Source: Rehmannia glutinosa
Taxonomy: Eukaryota; Streptophyta; Magnoliopsida; Lamiales; Orobanchaceae
Reading direction: 5' to 3'
DNA length: 64,000 nucleotides
Assembly: GCA_016081115.2 (NCBI GenBank)
Contig: JABTTQ020001742.1
Span: 124,001-188,000, forward strand
Shown here: positions 20,620-31,144 of the stretch, piece by piece
How positions within the stretch are numbered: position 1 is the stretch's first letter
Layout: the number at the start of each line of letters is the position of its first letter
Program-made: the position numbers and the translations under genes
Notes under the pieces: generated by a model
What the model saw: only the letters and a program-made list of their open reading frames with translations
What the model was told of the DNA's origin: nothing
Databases searched by the model: none

Positions 20620-21660
20620 ACGTTGAAGAGAAATTTACTAAATCGGTTTCGAAGTTCCCTAAAAAAAAAGGTTTGGATCTGGTGGAACAAATTTCCCGTT
20701 CCACTTCTTATACCATTTCCAATTCCACTACATTTACATCTGAAAAATCAACAATACGTATTTATCATATAACAGTACGTGTCCATCATTCAATATAGTG
20801 TAACAAGAAAAGTGGAACATAAAATCTGTTTCCTCGAATTAGACCCCATGTTGTATGCCTTTCCGTGGCTGGCGGCGTATCGAAATTTGACAACATGATG
20901 CGTCACACATTAGTGAAGAATACGGGATGATACCCCACGCCTTCAATAGACTTTTTTTTTCCCAGATTTGCAATATTTTGTCTGCAAAACACTGATAAAA
21001 TTTTGTAGTTGTAAGTAATTTGTCTCCTCAGAAATGATATGCATCAGTGCGTATCTGTGTGAGTGGGCCATTTTTTGTTGCAAACTTAGTCTATATAGAC
21101 ATATTTGCTAGCTTTGTGGAAGTACGGGTCTACGTGATTCATATACGACTTTATTAAAATATAGCCTAAGAATTTATTGATACAAAATGTGTTTTATGAA
21201 AAAAGAAATTTGATTAAATAACATATTTCAAAATATTCCAAAATAGTAAGCGTATATAGGTCAATCTGAATGATTAACCAGTTTTTTTTAAGGAATTAGA
21301 TCCTTTGAAAATTAAAACTTGAGTAATAGCCGTAATAATAAATTATTATATGAACATAATATGATTAAATTAATTAATCGTTCTTTTGTTTGATTTTGAT
21401 GGATGCTGATGTTTTTTCTTACTTGATTGTAACATTGTTTATATTAGATCGCACATACACATGAACGAATTCCGTAATTTTACTTGTTAAAAATTGAGAA
21501 AATGAATTAAACTATATATATTTTCTTATCAACATATTAAGTTTATTTGTAAACACTATCCAATTGGAAAGCATGTAAAAAGTAAATCTTATTCACGTGC
21601 TTGCTTCTCGTACTTGCTTTTTTTTTTCCCTTTTTTTTTTTTTTCTATCTGTCTCTCGCT
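20620..21660. other. Gene-free stretch
   Basis: AT-rich, ends in T-rich tracts at 21620-21648. No coding or RNA signal was recognised. Confidence 0.5.
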
Positions 21661-23112
21661 AGGGGTGGTAAAAAAGAACCGAAATCGGATTTTTTATTTG
21701 AGGGGACGAAATCGGATTTCAAGTTGGAAACCGTTGATTGAAATTAGAACCGTATAGGCCGGTTATAGTTACAGTTCCTAGTTGTCTAAAACCATGAAAC
21801 GGCGGTTAAAACCGATTGAAATCGTAGGTTCCTAGGTCATTCCAATTACAATTCCGTTTTAACAACCCGTTCGAACCGACGGTTAAAACAACCGATTTTA
21901 AATTAAAATCGATGATTTTTATTTTTTCGGCTAAAAAATATACTAGACGAAGTGTTAAATATTTATTATAATATTATATATTCACAACCACATAAAACAC
22001 ATCTTAAACTAAATGTTGTCTACGTGAATTTTAATTCCCCTATACTCTAAATGGACAATTAGTCAGCTTATTTATGAATAATAAGTTCCAGTACTTTCTT
22101 TTAATTTTTTTTCATTTTCCCTTTATTTAATAATTGAAATTGGTAAATTATTTAAAAAAATCAAAAAATTATCAAAAAAAAAATAAAAATTGTTCCTGTT
22201 AAATTGGAATTGGGACCGAGGAGGAATTGGTTCTAATTTTGGGCTGGGCGTAAGTAGAGCCGACAAAATTGGCCCGACCCACATATAGGACTGAGTTGTA
22301 CTTTATTTTTAGCGGCCGAAAGGGACTGAGCCTACTTTGGCACGGCGTGAAGCCCGATCAAAAATACACGTGATGGGCTGGGATCATGGGTGTAGCTAGC
22401 TTAGGACGAGTGCAATTGACGAACCACAATTGATCTCGGAGTAACCCTGTTAAATTTGAGTTGGACCACACTGAAATTCAGCCGCAGGTCTAGTTCATGT
22501 AAAATAATTGAGTTAAAATTTTAAAGTCAATAAACCTTATCGTGTTGGTCCAAATATTAAGGATTACCTAGTCCAATTAAGGTATATGAGTGGATAAATG
22601 ATTGTTTTGTTTGATGTATTCAAATATATATGTTCCAAATTTGATAATGAAAAGTTTTTTGGAAGTATTTTTCGAATGAAATTTTGTATCTAAAAGTCTA
22701 TTCCATAGTAATAATAGTTGTTTGGTGGTTAATTTAGAATATATTTTTGGATAAGTCACTTATCTAAAGTTCATTCTAGAGAAACCATAATTGAATATTA
22801 TGAAAACCCGCAAAGAATTGTTGCAAGGTACGACTTTCATATTTGCCTCTTTTTCTATTTTTTTTTCAAATATCGATCCGACATTCGTCCTGCCAAAACG
22901 AAATAATTTCTGACCACACTGGTCGGATCATATCTTGGCTATGCCCATGATTGAGATGACCCACAAGAAATCCAACCCGACGGAATTTTGGCCCAGCCCG
23001 ATCCGACTCAATTTTTTCACTTGGCCCGTTGAGTTAAGGCCGGACTGACTCGACCCAAATCATTGCTAGCTCAAACTGTGAGGCAACGGTTCCGAAACCG
23101 TGACGACCCCTA
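21661..23112. mobile_element. Large MULE-like non-autonomous element, probably composite
   Basis: Starts AGGGGTGGTAAAAAAG and ends CCGTGACGACCCCT, with 9-bp flanks TCTCTCGCT (21652-21660) and TCTCTAGCT (23113-23121) differing at one base. The left part repeats 'aaccgattgaaatcg' themes. The middle (about 22235-23050) contains GGCCCGACC-rich sequence related to the MITEs at 27968 and 46750, so another element is probably nested within it. No protein coding. Confidence 0.45.
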
Positions 23113-23220
23113 TCTCTAGCTCTTATTTCAACAAATAAATACAACTAGTCTTTTACTTTCACACTCTTCTTCAAAAAAATCATTTAATTATTTTCTTAGT
23201 AGTACATTGATTACATATTA

Positions 23221-23501
23221 GGGATAATTACAAAAACACCCCTGAGGTTTAGGCTAATTACAAAAAAATCCAGAAATGTTTTCAAATTACAAAAAAATTC
23301 TTAAAGTTTGATTTCATCTTACATTTTCTCCCTTCATAAACAACAAATATTTCCAAAACCCCCATGATATTTCTACAAATATTACAGTTAACCCCTTAAA
23401 TTTAAGGCATAATCAAATCTGAGGGAGCTTTTTGTAATTTTGAAATATTTCTGGTTTTTTTTGTAATTAGCTCAAACCTCAGGGGGTCTTGTAATTATCC
23501 C
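23221..23501. mobile_element. MULE-type foldback MITE, family A (281 bp)
   Basis: GGGATAATTACAAAAACACC at the left pairs with a right end reading GTAATTATCCC; the inverted repeats extend about 50 bp. Perfect 9-bp target duplication TACATATTA (23212-23220, 23502-23510). This is the best-preserved member of a family with at least six more copies between 36750 and 45680. Confidence 0.88.
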
Positions 23502-23510
23502 TACATATTA

Positions 23511-24200
23511 TTATTTATCCATGATAAAAAAATATACATGATTCTAACTCTATGTCATGAATTCATTATAAAAATGTATAATAGTCCAAGTTGTTCTGCA
23601 AGGTCCTCTCAATCCCATTTTCTTCTTCCGAATGTTGTTGCAAATTAATGACGTTGCAATCTGTTTTGCAACATAAAACAAAACTCATTAATGTCTGGCA
23701 AAAATCAAACTTATAAAAGATTCTGCCCCGGAGACAAAATTCTGCAGATTTTTTCTGTAAACTCTTAAATTAATTCACATCTCAATAGACGTGGAATACA
23801 ACTCACATCTCCAAATCCCCTAGATTTCTTGAAATATGTTCAAGATTTTTCCCATATTCTATTGGATTATTTGACCTTATCTCAAGGATTTCTCCCCTTA
23901 TTAGTTCAATCTTGTATTCTTTTCTGAAACTTAAATTCTTTTTTTTTCTTACTAATTTCTATATATGTTTTGTGTTTATCTCATAATAGCTGTCATTTTG
24001 TAATATGCATGATTGTCCTTGTTATATGTTTACATCGGGTATTTGTAAAGTGAATGCAAACCTCAAAAGGGAAATTTGTAATTTTAAAAGAAGAGTTAAA
24101 GAATTCCCAAACTTGTCCAACCTAAAATTTCACTTATCTCAGCCTAATACCAATTAGCAACACAACGACAACGTATTGGGATTGCAATGACAATTGAGAT
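23511..24200. other. Gene-free stretch
   Basis: AT-rich, downstream of the family A MITE; no coding or RNA signal was recognised. Confidence 0.5.
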
Positions 24201-24201
24201 C

Positions 24202-24300
24202 CTACCACGAGCTTGTAGCTCACGTGGTATAATTTACCCTTTGTAAGGGTGTTGACCAGGGTTCGAACCCTGTATCTTTCAATTTGTTTGAAATTTATTC
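24202..24300 (+). repeat. tRNA-derived SINE, copy 1
   Basis: A pol III A box TAGCTCACGTGGTA (24216-24229) and B box GGGTTCGAACCC (24259-24270) are spaced as in tRNA-derived SINEs, followed by a short T-rich tail ending 'tttattcccttcacc'. It is not a tRNA gene: no acceptor stem or cloverleaf can be formed. Confidence 0.75.
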
Positions 24301-24304
24301 CCTT

Positions 24305-24425
24305 CACCACTAGCAGAAATTTCAGTGGTATCACTAACCCTTTATAAGGGTGTTAACAGAGTTCGAACCAATTTATCTTTCAGTTTATTTGAAATTTATC
24401 CCCTCCCCTCCAACCAGTACTCCCA
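24305..24425 (+). repeat. tRNA-derived SINE, copy 2 (degenerate)
   Basis: Same order as copy 1 directly upstream: a decayed A box (TTTCAGTGGTA), 'accctttataagggtgtt', a B box GAGTTCGAACCA (24359-24370) and a tail 'gaaatttatcccctccc'. The two copies form a head-to-tail dimer. Confidence 0.65.
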
Positions 24426-24721
24426 ACTTATTAAAAAAAACGACAATTGAGATCCTCTATTCATTTAGTGTTTCATCTTCTGTTTTAACGGTATTAGTAC
24501 ATGCCACGTACAGTTAGAGTGCCATAGAGCCATCTAACTCGAAGTTAATGATGAATTAAACACGAACTCATTTTGTTATTCTTCTCCCAAATTAATAAGT
24601 ATGTTAATTCAAATGTTATATGCACATTGAAATACAATTTGTGATGATTCATATATGTACAAAGGATAATAGTACACCACTCCATCCAAAAACAAAGACA
24701 AAAAGAAAAGAAAACCAAAAT

Positions 24722-24750
24722 TAACCCCCCCACCCCCCCAACACCCTCTT
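24722..24750 (-). promoter_or_regulatory. G-rich tract downstream of the GA20ox stop, possible RNA G-quadruplex
   Basis: On the minus (transcribed) strand the sequence reads GGGTGTTGGGGGGGTGGGGG and GGTT, about 100 nt after the stop codon of the dioxygenase. If the transcript extends this far it lies in the 3' UTR, where a G-quadruplex could influence stability or polyadenylation. Whether it is transcribed is not shown by sequence. Confidence 0.35.
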
Positions 24751-24847
24751 CCCCATGCACATAGTTTTTATTGCAAGTACAAGACAAGGGAAGTAGGGAA
24801 CCCATAATGAGAAAGCATCCAAGAAACACTAGACAAAAATTAAATAT

Positions 24848-27311
24848 TTAAGGTTGTGTTTGTTTGTTGGAAGAAAGCCATTGGACAAAGTTTTGTAGTG
24901 TAGTGGTGTCTGCCCTGTAGTGGTTTTGTGTGAATTCTTGCAAATCCAACCATGTGAAATCTGGGTACTTTCTTGCCTCTTCTCTTTGCATAAGATCCTG
25001 TGGGGGCCTCACTATTTTGTCCTCTTTTGGGTTCACAAAAAACACCAAAGATCTCCTCACTTTCTCCTTGTTCACCACTGCCCTGTGGAGGCAACTCTTG
25101 TATCTTCCATTTGATAATGCCTACATATACATTTAACACATATGAGTCTACGGGTGTGTTTGCAAAAATTTCTACGGTAGAAGTAAAGGTAGTTGGAAAT
25201 CAGAAGTTGAAAGCGTTTGCAGATAGAATCAAAATTAAGAGTACTGTTTGCTAAAAACAATTGTAAAATTATTTATTTGTTTGTAAAAGTCAAACAAGAA
25301 ACAAAAACAAAAATCTAAAGCACCCATTTGATAATGCCTACATATGCATATAATACAAATGACACTATCGGAGTGTTTGCAAAAACTTTTGCTTTTAGAA
25401 GAAGTAATTTAGCATCGTAGTAAAAGTTGTTGGAAATCAGAAGTTGGAAGCGTTTGCAGATAGAATCAGAATTAATAAGAGTATTGTTTATTTGTTTGGT
25501 AAAAAAGTCAAATCAGAAGCAGAAACAAAAAACTAAAATACCCCATCTGCCTGTTTTTACTGTTTTTAGATTCTGATTAAATATAAATAGAAATTGGTGT
25601 TCGCAAACACTAAAAAATATTTTTTTTCCAACTAAAAGCAGAGAAACACTTTTTTTCAGTGATTGCACGTTGCATACATGGGCACATGCATTAGAATGTA
25701 ATGATTTAACACTTTCTTACATGTTGAATGTCCTAATGTGTTTGTTTTCTTGAAACTTGTTTGTTTTTCATTCTGTTTTCTTCAATGGAAACGATCGATT
25801 ACGACCACTCTAAAAAAATATTTTTTGCAATCGTACTTAATTTGCGTTTGGCATAAGTACAAGGGACATCTTGTCCCGTCTTTGTTTTACATGTTGAACT
25901 CATTAAATTGAACTATTTCAGTAGTAACAAAATTTTAAGCCATCTTGTGCAATAATGCATATTATTAAACAAGATATATAGCTAAAAAGATAAATTGATT
26001 TAAAAAAACATATTTGATAGTGAATGTATACCATGAATGTGTCTCCAATGTTAACAACGAATGCATCAGGGCGCGGTCTAATGGCACGCCATTTGTTGTC
26101 CGAAAATATTTCAAGCCCTCCAACTTGATCTTGATGGAGTATTGTTAAGGCGTTCGGATCAGAATGAGGACCAGTGCCTAGGGTGAGACCGGCTTCTCTG
26201 CAAGGCGGGTAATTATTCCCCCTCATTACAGATCTACCGTCTTCGAAAAACTTTCTGTAGTACGATCTATCGACGCCCAAGCTTATTGCCAAGAGTTCCA
26301 ATATGGATACGGACAATTTTTTCATTGCTTCACAATATTTCTGATAAACATACCTAATAAAGATGAAGAAAACATATAATTTTTCATCATGGTGTAATAT
26401 GTGTAATTTAGTTGTCCGTCGTAGTGTATTATATGTGTCGTAACACAATGATGAATAGATGTGTAGTATGTAGGGAGTGTTCGCAAACTCTAAACTGAAA
26501 AAAAGTAATTCTCAGCTTCTAGGTGGAAAAGGTTTAGAATCACTTTTTTTAGTGTTTACAAACGCTCCCTTATTGGTATAGTAGAGCAGAGCAACAATGG
26601 CCCATAATAAAGGAGCAGAGGAAAAGTTGGTGAGCCAAAATATGCAAAAAAAAATAAAAAAATATTCTCATTCTTGTTTTCATGTTATGTTGAAACAATG
26701 CAAAAAAGTTATACTCTTTAGTAAAAATCTCACCCTGCTTCTTCAAATTCTTTGCCTAGGCCATATTTGATATAGTTAACAACATCAAGCCCTGTTGCTG
26801 GTTCATTTGCATGCTTATAAGTGAAGGAGAGTGTCTCCTTCCATGGCAACTTGGACGAAAATCGATCGGCGTGTGCCCCCGAATACCCACAAAGGCCACC
26901 TGGTTTTCTCTTTATACTTAACTTTTTGGTGAGAGGGAGATTGAAGAAGGCGTCCATTTTTTCGTGCGCGCCTTGGACTATATTTGTATCGACGCCATGA
27001 TTGATAACTTGAAAAAACCCGTGGTCCAGACAGGCCGTCCTAATTTGGGCGGCCGCGAAATCGATTGATTCTTGATTCCCATTCAAGAAGCCCTTTAGGT
27101 CTACTGGTGGATCATTGAGTTCATCTTGAGCACCATAGGGTAAGTCCTCATGAGGCCACATGAATTGTGTGGGCAAGTTTGGTTGTTTTTCAAAGAGGGT
27201 TGTGTCAAAGACAAGAACTTGATCATTTTCTGATGATCTATCATTTTTGAGTTGTAATTTGGGACAAAGAATGAGAGTTGTGGCACTTGAGTCCATTAGG
27301 TTTGGGCACAT
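24848..27311 (-). CDS. GA20ox: Gibberellin 20-oxidase (2-oxoglutarate/Fe(II) dioxygenase), 3 exons
   Basis: Exons 27311..26734, 26353..26032 and 25120..24848 (578+322+273 nt) join in frame with GT-AG introns to 390 codons. GA20ox enzymes oxidise C20 of GA12/GA53 stepwise to GA9/GA20 in the cytosol, a regulated step of gibberellin synthesis. Visible features: N-terminal dioxygenase domain (HGFFQVINHGVD), LPWKETLSF, NNYPPCREAGLTLGTGPHSD (about 239-258) with iron ligands H256 and D258, third ligand H312 (SCLHRAVVN) and the 2-oxoglutarate-binding R-x-S (about 322-324). These GA20ox signatures separate it from GA3ox/GA2ox. A TATA box lies only about 30 bp upstream of the first ATG, so the second ATG (27296, MDSSATT) may be the real start. 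Intron 2 carries a tandem duplication including a copy of the exon 3 acceptor. No disabling change is seen. Confidence 0.93.
25110..25548 (-). repeat. Tandem duplication (about 217 bp) spanning the intron 2/exon 3 junction of GA20ox
   Basis: Copy 1 (25110-25315) starts with 'ttgataatgcctacatat', that is the first bases of exon 3 and its acceptor. Copy 2 (25327-25548) repeats it with scattered changes, including a second acceptor (ATGTAG followed by GCATTATCAAATGG). The repeated body 'gtgtttgcaaaaa...gttggaaatcagaagttg' belongs to a MITE family also seen at 26472, 41197 and 44055, so a MITE was duplicated together with the splice site. Confidence 0.75.
26472..26573. mobile_element. Short MITE in GA20ox intron 1
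   Basis: TAGGGAGTGTTCGCAAAC at the left and the complement-like GTTTACAAACGCTCCCTTA at the right form inverted ends around about 65 bp. A deletion derivative of the 'GTTTGCAAA' family; the target duplication is not clear. Confidence 0.5.
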
Positions 27312-27340
27312 ATGTTGAGGGATTTGGGGTCAAAGGAGAG

Positions 27341-27350
27341 GTATTTATAG
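27341..27350 (-). promoter_or_regulatory. TATA box of the GA20ox gene
   Basis: The minus strand reads CTATAAATAC, in a good context about 30-35 bp upstream of the first ATG at 27311. With normal TATA-to-start spacing, transcription would begin almost at that ATG, which favours use of the second in-frame ATG at 27296. Confidence 0.6.
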
Positions 27351-27654
27351 TGGAATAAAAAGGTTAATGGACTCTTGAGGAAAACAACAATCAAGGGCCC
27401 TTTGGCTAGCTTTTAATTAAATAAGTAGAAGTATATATTTTGATGATATAGAAGAAAAAAAAATATATTGATACTTTAAAATTTGTTAACATTTGGCTTA
27501 GGGTCAAGTTGATCTTTAAAGTACTTATGCTAGCTACATGTCATATAATTGGGTAATGTGAAAAGTTTTGTCCAAATTAAGCCTCACTTGTCAATATCAC
27601 ATAATATATACTAGTCAAAGCCAAGTTTGATACATGCCAAATATTATTAGACTC

Positions 27655-28377
27655 AGGGCGTGTTTGTGGTTCTTGATAAGCTTTGACAAACATTTTAATC
27701 AAGCCCTTTCCTTTGTTTGCCAATCTTGTTTAAGCCCGAGGATAAATCTTGATAAGCCCGACGTTGAATGTTGGGTCGAATTGATTGTTTATCACACCCC
27801 TTCGGGTGCGATAAATTTGTACCAAGATATCCTACGTTTTGGAAAGTCCGTTCTACCACTAAAATCGGACTGTCAAATAATGAAAGTAAGGTTAATTAAT
27901 TTGGTATTTCATAATTTAAGCACAAGAATGATACTGGCCAATTAAATATAAACTTTCAATCACAAATAGAGCTGTCAAATTGTTCTGGTCGGATCGGCAA
28001 GGTCCTGGCCTGTCGGGCCAAGTAGGAAAATCGGCCTGGGTCAGAATTTCTCCGTGCCGCTATTTTGGAGAGCCCAACCCAATCCATGTATTAAAAATAC
28101 ACTTGATTTGCTTGGGGTCAATTGGATCGGCCCTGAGTTTCGGGCCTAATGGATCGAACCAAATAGACCAAGCTCTTTTCGGGCTTGCAAAATCACAAGC
28201 CCAAACTATTATCAGATCGGTCGGGCCAACTCATCGGACCTAGCTTTTTTTGACAGCTCCAATCACAAATCCCAAACACGGCAGTACACAATATTATTTA
28301 TATATCTCATAAACAGTACAATCCGTTCTAATTATAAATTCTAAACAAATCCCATCAATTATACCAAACGCGCTCTT
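27655..28377. mobile_element. Probable non-autonomous DNA element upstream of GA20ox, with a nested MITE
   Basis: Left end GGGCGTGTTTGTGG and right end CCAAACGCGCTC are inverted. Target-site flanks do not clearly match, so superfamily and exact borders are open. A well-defined 293-bp MITE is nested inside (27968-28260). No coding region is present. Confidence 0.4.
27968..28260. mobile_element. MULE-type MITE, family B (293 bp)
   Basis: Ends AGAGCTGTCAAA and TTTTGACAGCTCC form terminal inverted repeats. A perfect 10-bp target duplication AATCACAAAT lies at 27958-27967 and 28261-28270, matching the 9-11 bp expected for MULEs. The interior is rich in GGGCC/GGCCC. Relatives: 18753-19006, about 30640-30785 and about 46750-47030. 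Confidence 0.85.
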
Positions 28378-30060
28378 ATCGTAAACCTATTTGAACAAGA
28401 ACTATTCATATATTCAGGATGCATGATTTGTAATTTTGTCTCCATGACACGTTTACAAGATACAATATTATAAAGTTTTACTAAAACATTCGAACATTTG
28501 TTATGAAATGACAAAGAATAAAGTTTAAGGGGATCAAAATGACACTTTATTGAAAATTCGTGGACTGGATATGGAATTAGCAATAAAATATTGGGGATGG
28601 ATAGGGAGAGGAGTGCAAGACAAATGCCAAAGGCCGTCCATTGGGATAGTCGAAAAATAAGTGTTGGAAGCTTATTGGGGTCACTTTCTTCATACAAAAC
28701 AAATATTTTTCTATGCAAAAGAGTCTCAATCCTTTCTTACACCCATTTCTTATCTCTTCCACTAAATAACAATAATGTATCTTCCAGAATTCCATTAATA
28801 GTTAAAGAGAGATTAGCTTGTTTATATGGTAAAAAAATAGGGCTATGATATTTTAGAGATTCTCTAACGTAGGCTGAAGCGTGAACAAAAAAGAACACAA
28901 ATACTATCGTGGATTTACAAGAATATCAAAGTGTTAGGAGGAATCTGAGTTTCTCCAGCGTAGCCCTCCAAACTCTCAAATCCCAAATCCAGGACATAGA
29001 CAAATCAAATATTAAACACTCAAACTTCTCATGTAAAGAAAATTATGTGACTCATACCTCTCAAATGGTCCTTTTTTAATAGTCATAGTAGAATTAGGGA
29101 ATGCTTCTATTACATTTATTCTGCAAATATCAATTAAGAATCAATCATGATTCATGATAAATTAATCAAAACCAAATAGTCCAAATAAAGTATGACTTTT
29201 CTTACTTATCCATGTAAGTACATGTTATGATTTATGAAAGTCATATTTATGTGAAATGACTTCTAATTTGTTTTAATTTCATACTTATTATACATTCTGA
29301 TGTAATAAGCTATATATATCTAGGATTGCGTTTCCCACGTTTCATTGAGAAAAATGCACGAGATTCAAATTTAATTAACTTTTTACGGTTTTGTAGATCT
29401 TTATATCCGGAACATTACACTGGCAGTGTAAAATCTATCATTCATTGATGTGTGAATGCATTATAAGAGTCCACTTCATAAAAAACATGACATATGAATT
29501 TTAGATGCCACACATCTACACCAAATGTAATTCTCCAGATGTAGCATATACAAAACCCTATTTTACATAGCGAGTTATTTTCATATAAAATAAAATTTAC
29601 CGTTCTTCATTGGCAGGGTTTAATAAATGATTTTGTTTTTGTTTTTTAAGCTTCTGGCAATTTTTATACTTCTGCAAAGTTGAATTTAATAACTTTTGTG
29701 TTTGCCTATCACACGTATTACAATTTACAATGTAGTGATATACCATGTAAAGAAATTTATGAAAGAAAAAAGAAAAAAGAAATCAAGCATATTGGGCCGC
29801 ATTACATGGGCTTTTCCAAACACCTTCTCCTCACAAAGTGAAATATTGGACTATCCAATGGCAATTGGTGTGTTGGGTCTATCCACGCCCACGCGTTGAG
29901 GCTCGTATCTTTGAAGAATCCCACTGTTTGGGACCTTGGGTTGTTAATTACTCTCAAATTGTCTAACTCTAATAATGTGGACAACTTTAGCAGATTCTAT
30001 ATTATTATATGTAAGTACCATATATGTTATTATATGTATATTTCTAATTTATCATGAGCT
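28378..30060. other. Gene-free stretch upstream of GA20ox
   Basis: AT-rich sequence without a supported gene. Short open frames (for example 28591-28848 and 29696-29899) have no domain or codon pattern that would support coding. Confidence 0.5.
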
Positions 30061-30135
30061 TCTAGCTCAAGTGGTATCACTCACCCTTTATAACAGTCTT
30101 GACCAGGATTCGAACTCTGTAGCCACATAAATTGT
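30055..30135 (+). repeat. tRNA-derived SINE, copy 3
   Basis: A box TAGCTCAAGTGGTA (30062-30075), 'accctttataacagtcttgacc', then B box GGATTCGAACTCT (30107-30119). Same family as 24202-24425. Confidence 0.65.
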
Positions 30136-30221
30136 AGGGAAAAAATGCAAACTTTGTCTTGCAATTAAAGAGTGTGCAAAAAACAGTCTTATCTTAATTG
30201 AAAAATTTAGTCAGTTGCGAG

Positions 30222-30785
30222 TAGGGGTGTTCATCGAATTAAATTCCGAATTCTTCGACTTCCTCGAATCAAATTTAATTGAGTGAACATTTTAAACCCC
30301 AATTCGAAAGTCAATAACTCTATTAAATTCGAATCCAATTTAATTGAATTAGATTTTTCGATTTCCAAATTGAATTCAAGTCAATAAAAAATTCTTAATT
30401 TGTCAATAAATTGGACAAGATTCGGAACACTATTTTTTTGAGTCACCACCATGCAATTCCATTTGAGACACCATCATGTCATTCAACTTGAGTCATCGTG
30501 CAATCGTGTCATTCCCTATAAGTCATCGTACCTTTTTTGTTTTTGGTAAACATCCAACTTGTGCGAGGGATTAAAGCGGATCTCCAACCTGTGTATTGGA
30601 AAAATAGGGTTAATGAAAGTACATATAAGTATGAAAATACACATGAAAAATCGGACTGACTCGACCGGCCTGAGATTTTGGGCCTAATGGGCCGGATCAA
30701 ATAAGCCCCACTCCGTTTGGGTTTACAATATCTCACTGGGTCGGTCGGGTCGACCCACCGAGTTAGGCTAGTTTTGACAACTCTA
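30222..30785. repeat. Decayed MITE material, including a family B right half
   Basis: An 'aggggtgttcatcg' start at 30222 followed by AATTCGAA-rich sequence resembles the left end of a MULE-like element. From about 30640 the sequence GGGCCTAATGGGCCGGATC up to TTTTGACAACTCTA (about 30785) matches the right part of MITE family B. No gene is present. Confidence 0.4.
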
Positions 30786-30850
30786 TAATTAGTCATCGTA
30801 TCATCCTATTTGAGGCATCGTGTCATCCTGCCATTCGTGTCATCTACCAT

Positions 30851-31032
30851 CAAGGGCGGATGTAGGGGGGCACTCCGGGACCCGACTCCCCCCCCATTTT
30901 TGAAAAATATTTTTTTTACACTACAAATTTTTGAGAAAAAAAATTAAATATAATTTATATGATTTTTATGTATCGGCCCACCCTGTTTTCGAGTATCGAC
31001 CCACCCCATTATTGTTCCTGGCTATGCTCTTG
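30851..31032. mobile_element. hAT-type MITE (182 bp)
   Basis: CAAGGGCGGATGTAGG at the left and CCTGGCTATGCTCTTG at the right are inverted repeats. A perfect 8-bp target duplication TCTACCAT lies at 30843-30850 and 31033-31040. Same family as 18705-19141 and 48403-48601. Confidence 0.88.
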
Positions 31033-31144
31033 TCTACCATAGTAAGGGTATTAGAGTTTTTAAAATTAATGGTTTTTTTTTTTGTAATCATAGGGAAGTG
31101 AATGTACTTTTTTTTTTTTGAAGTAAGCTAAAATTTTATTAATT

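Noticed and set aside
24202..24300. tRNA gene
   Set aside because: A and B boxes are present, but no cloverleaf or acceptor stem forms and the copy has a SINE tail.
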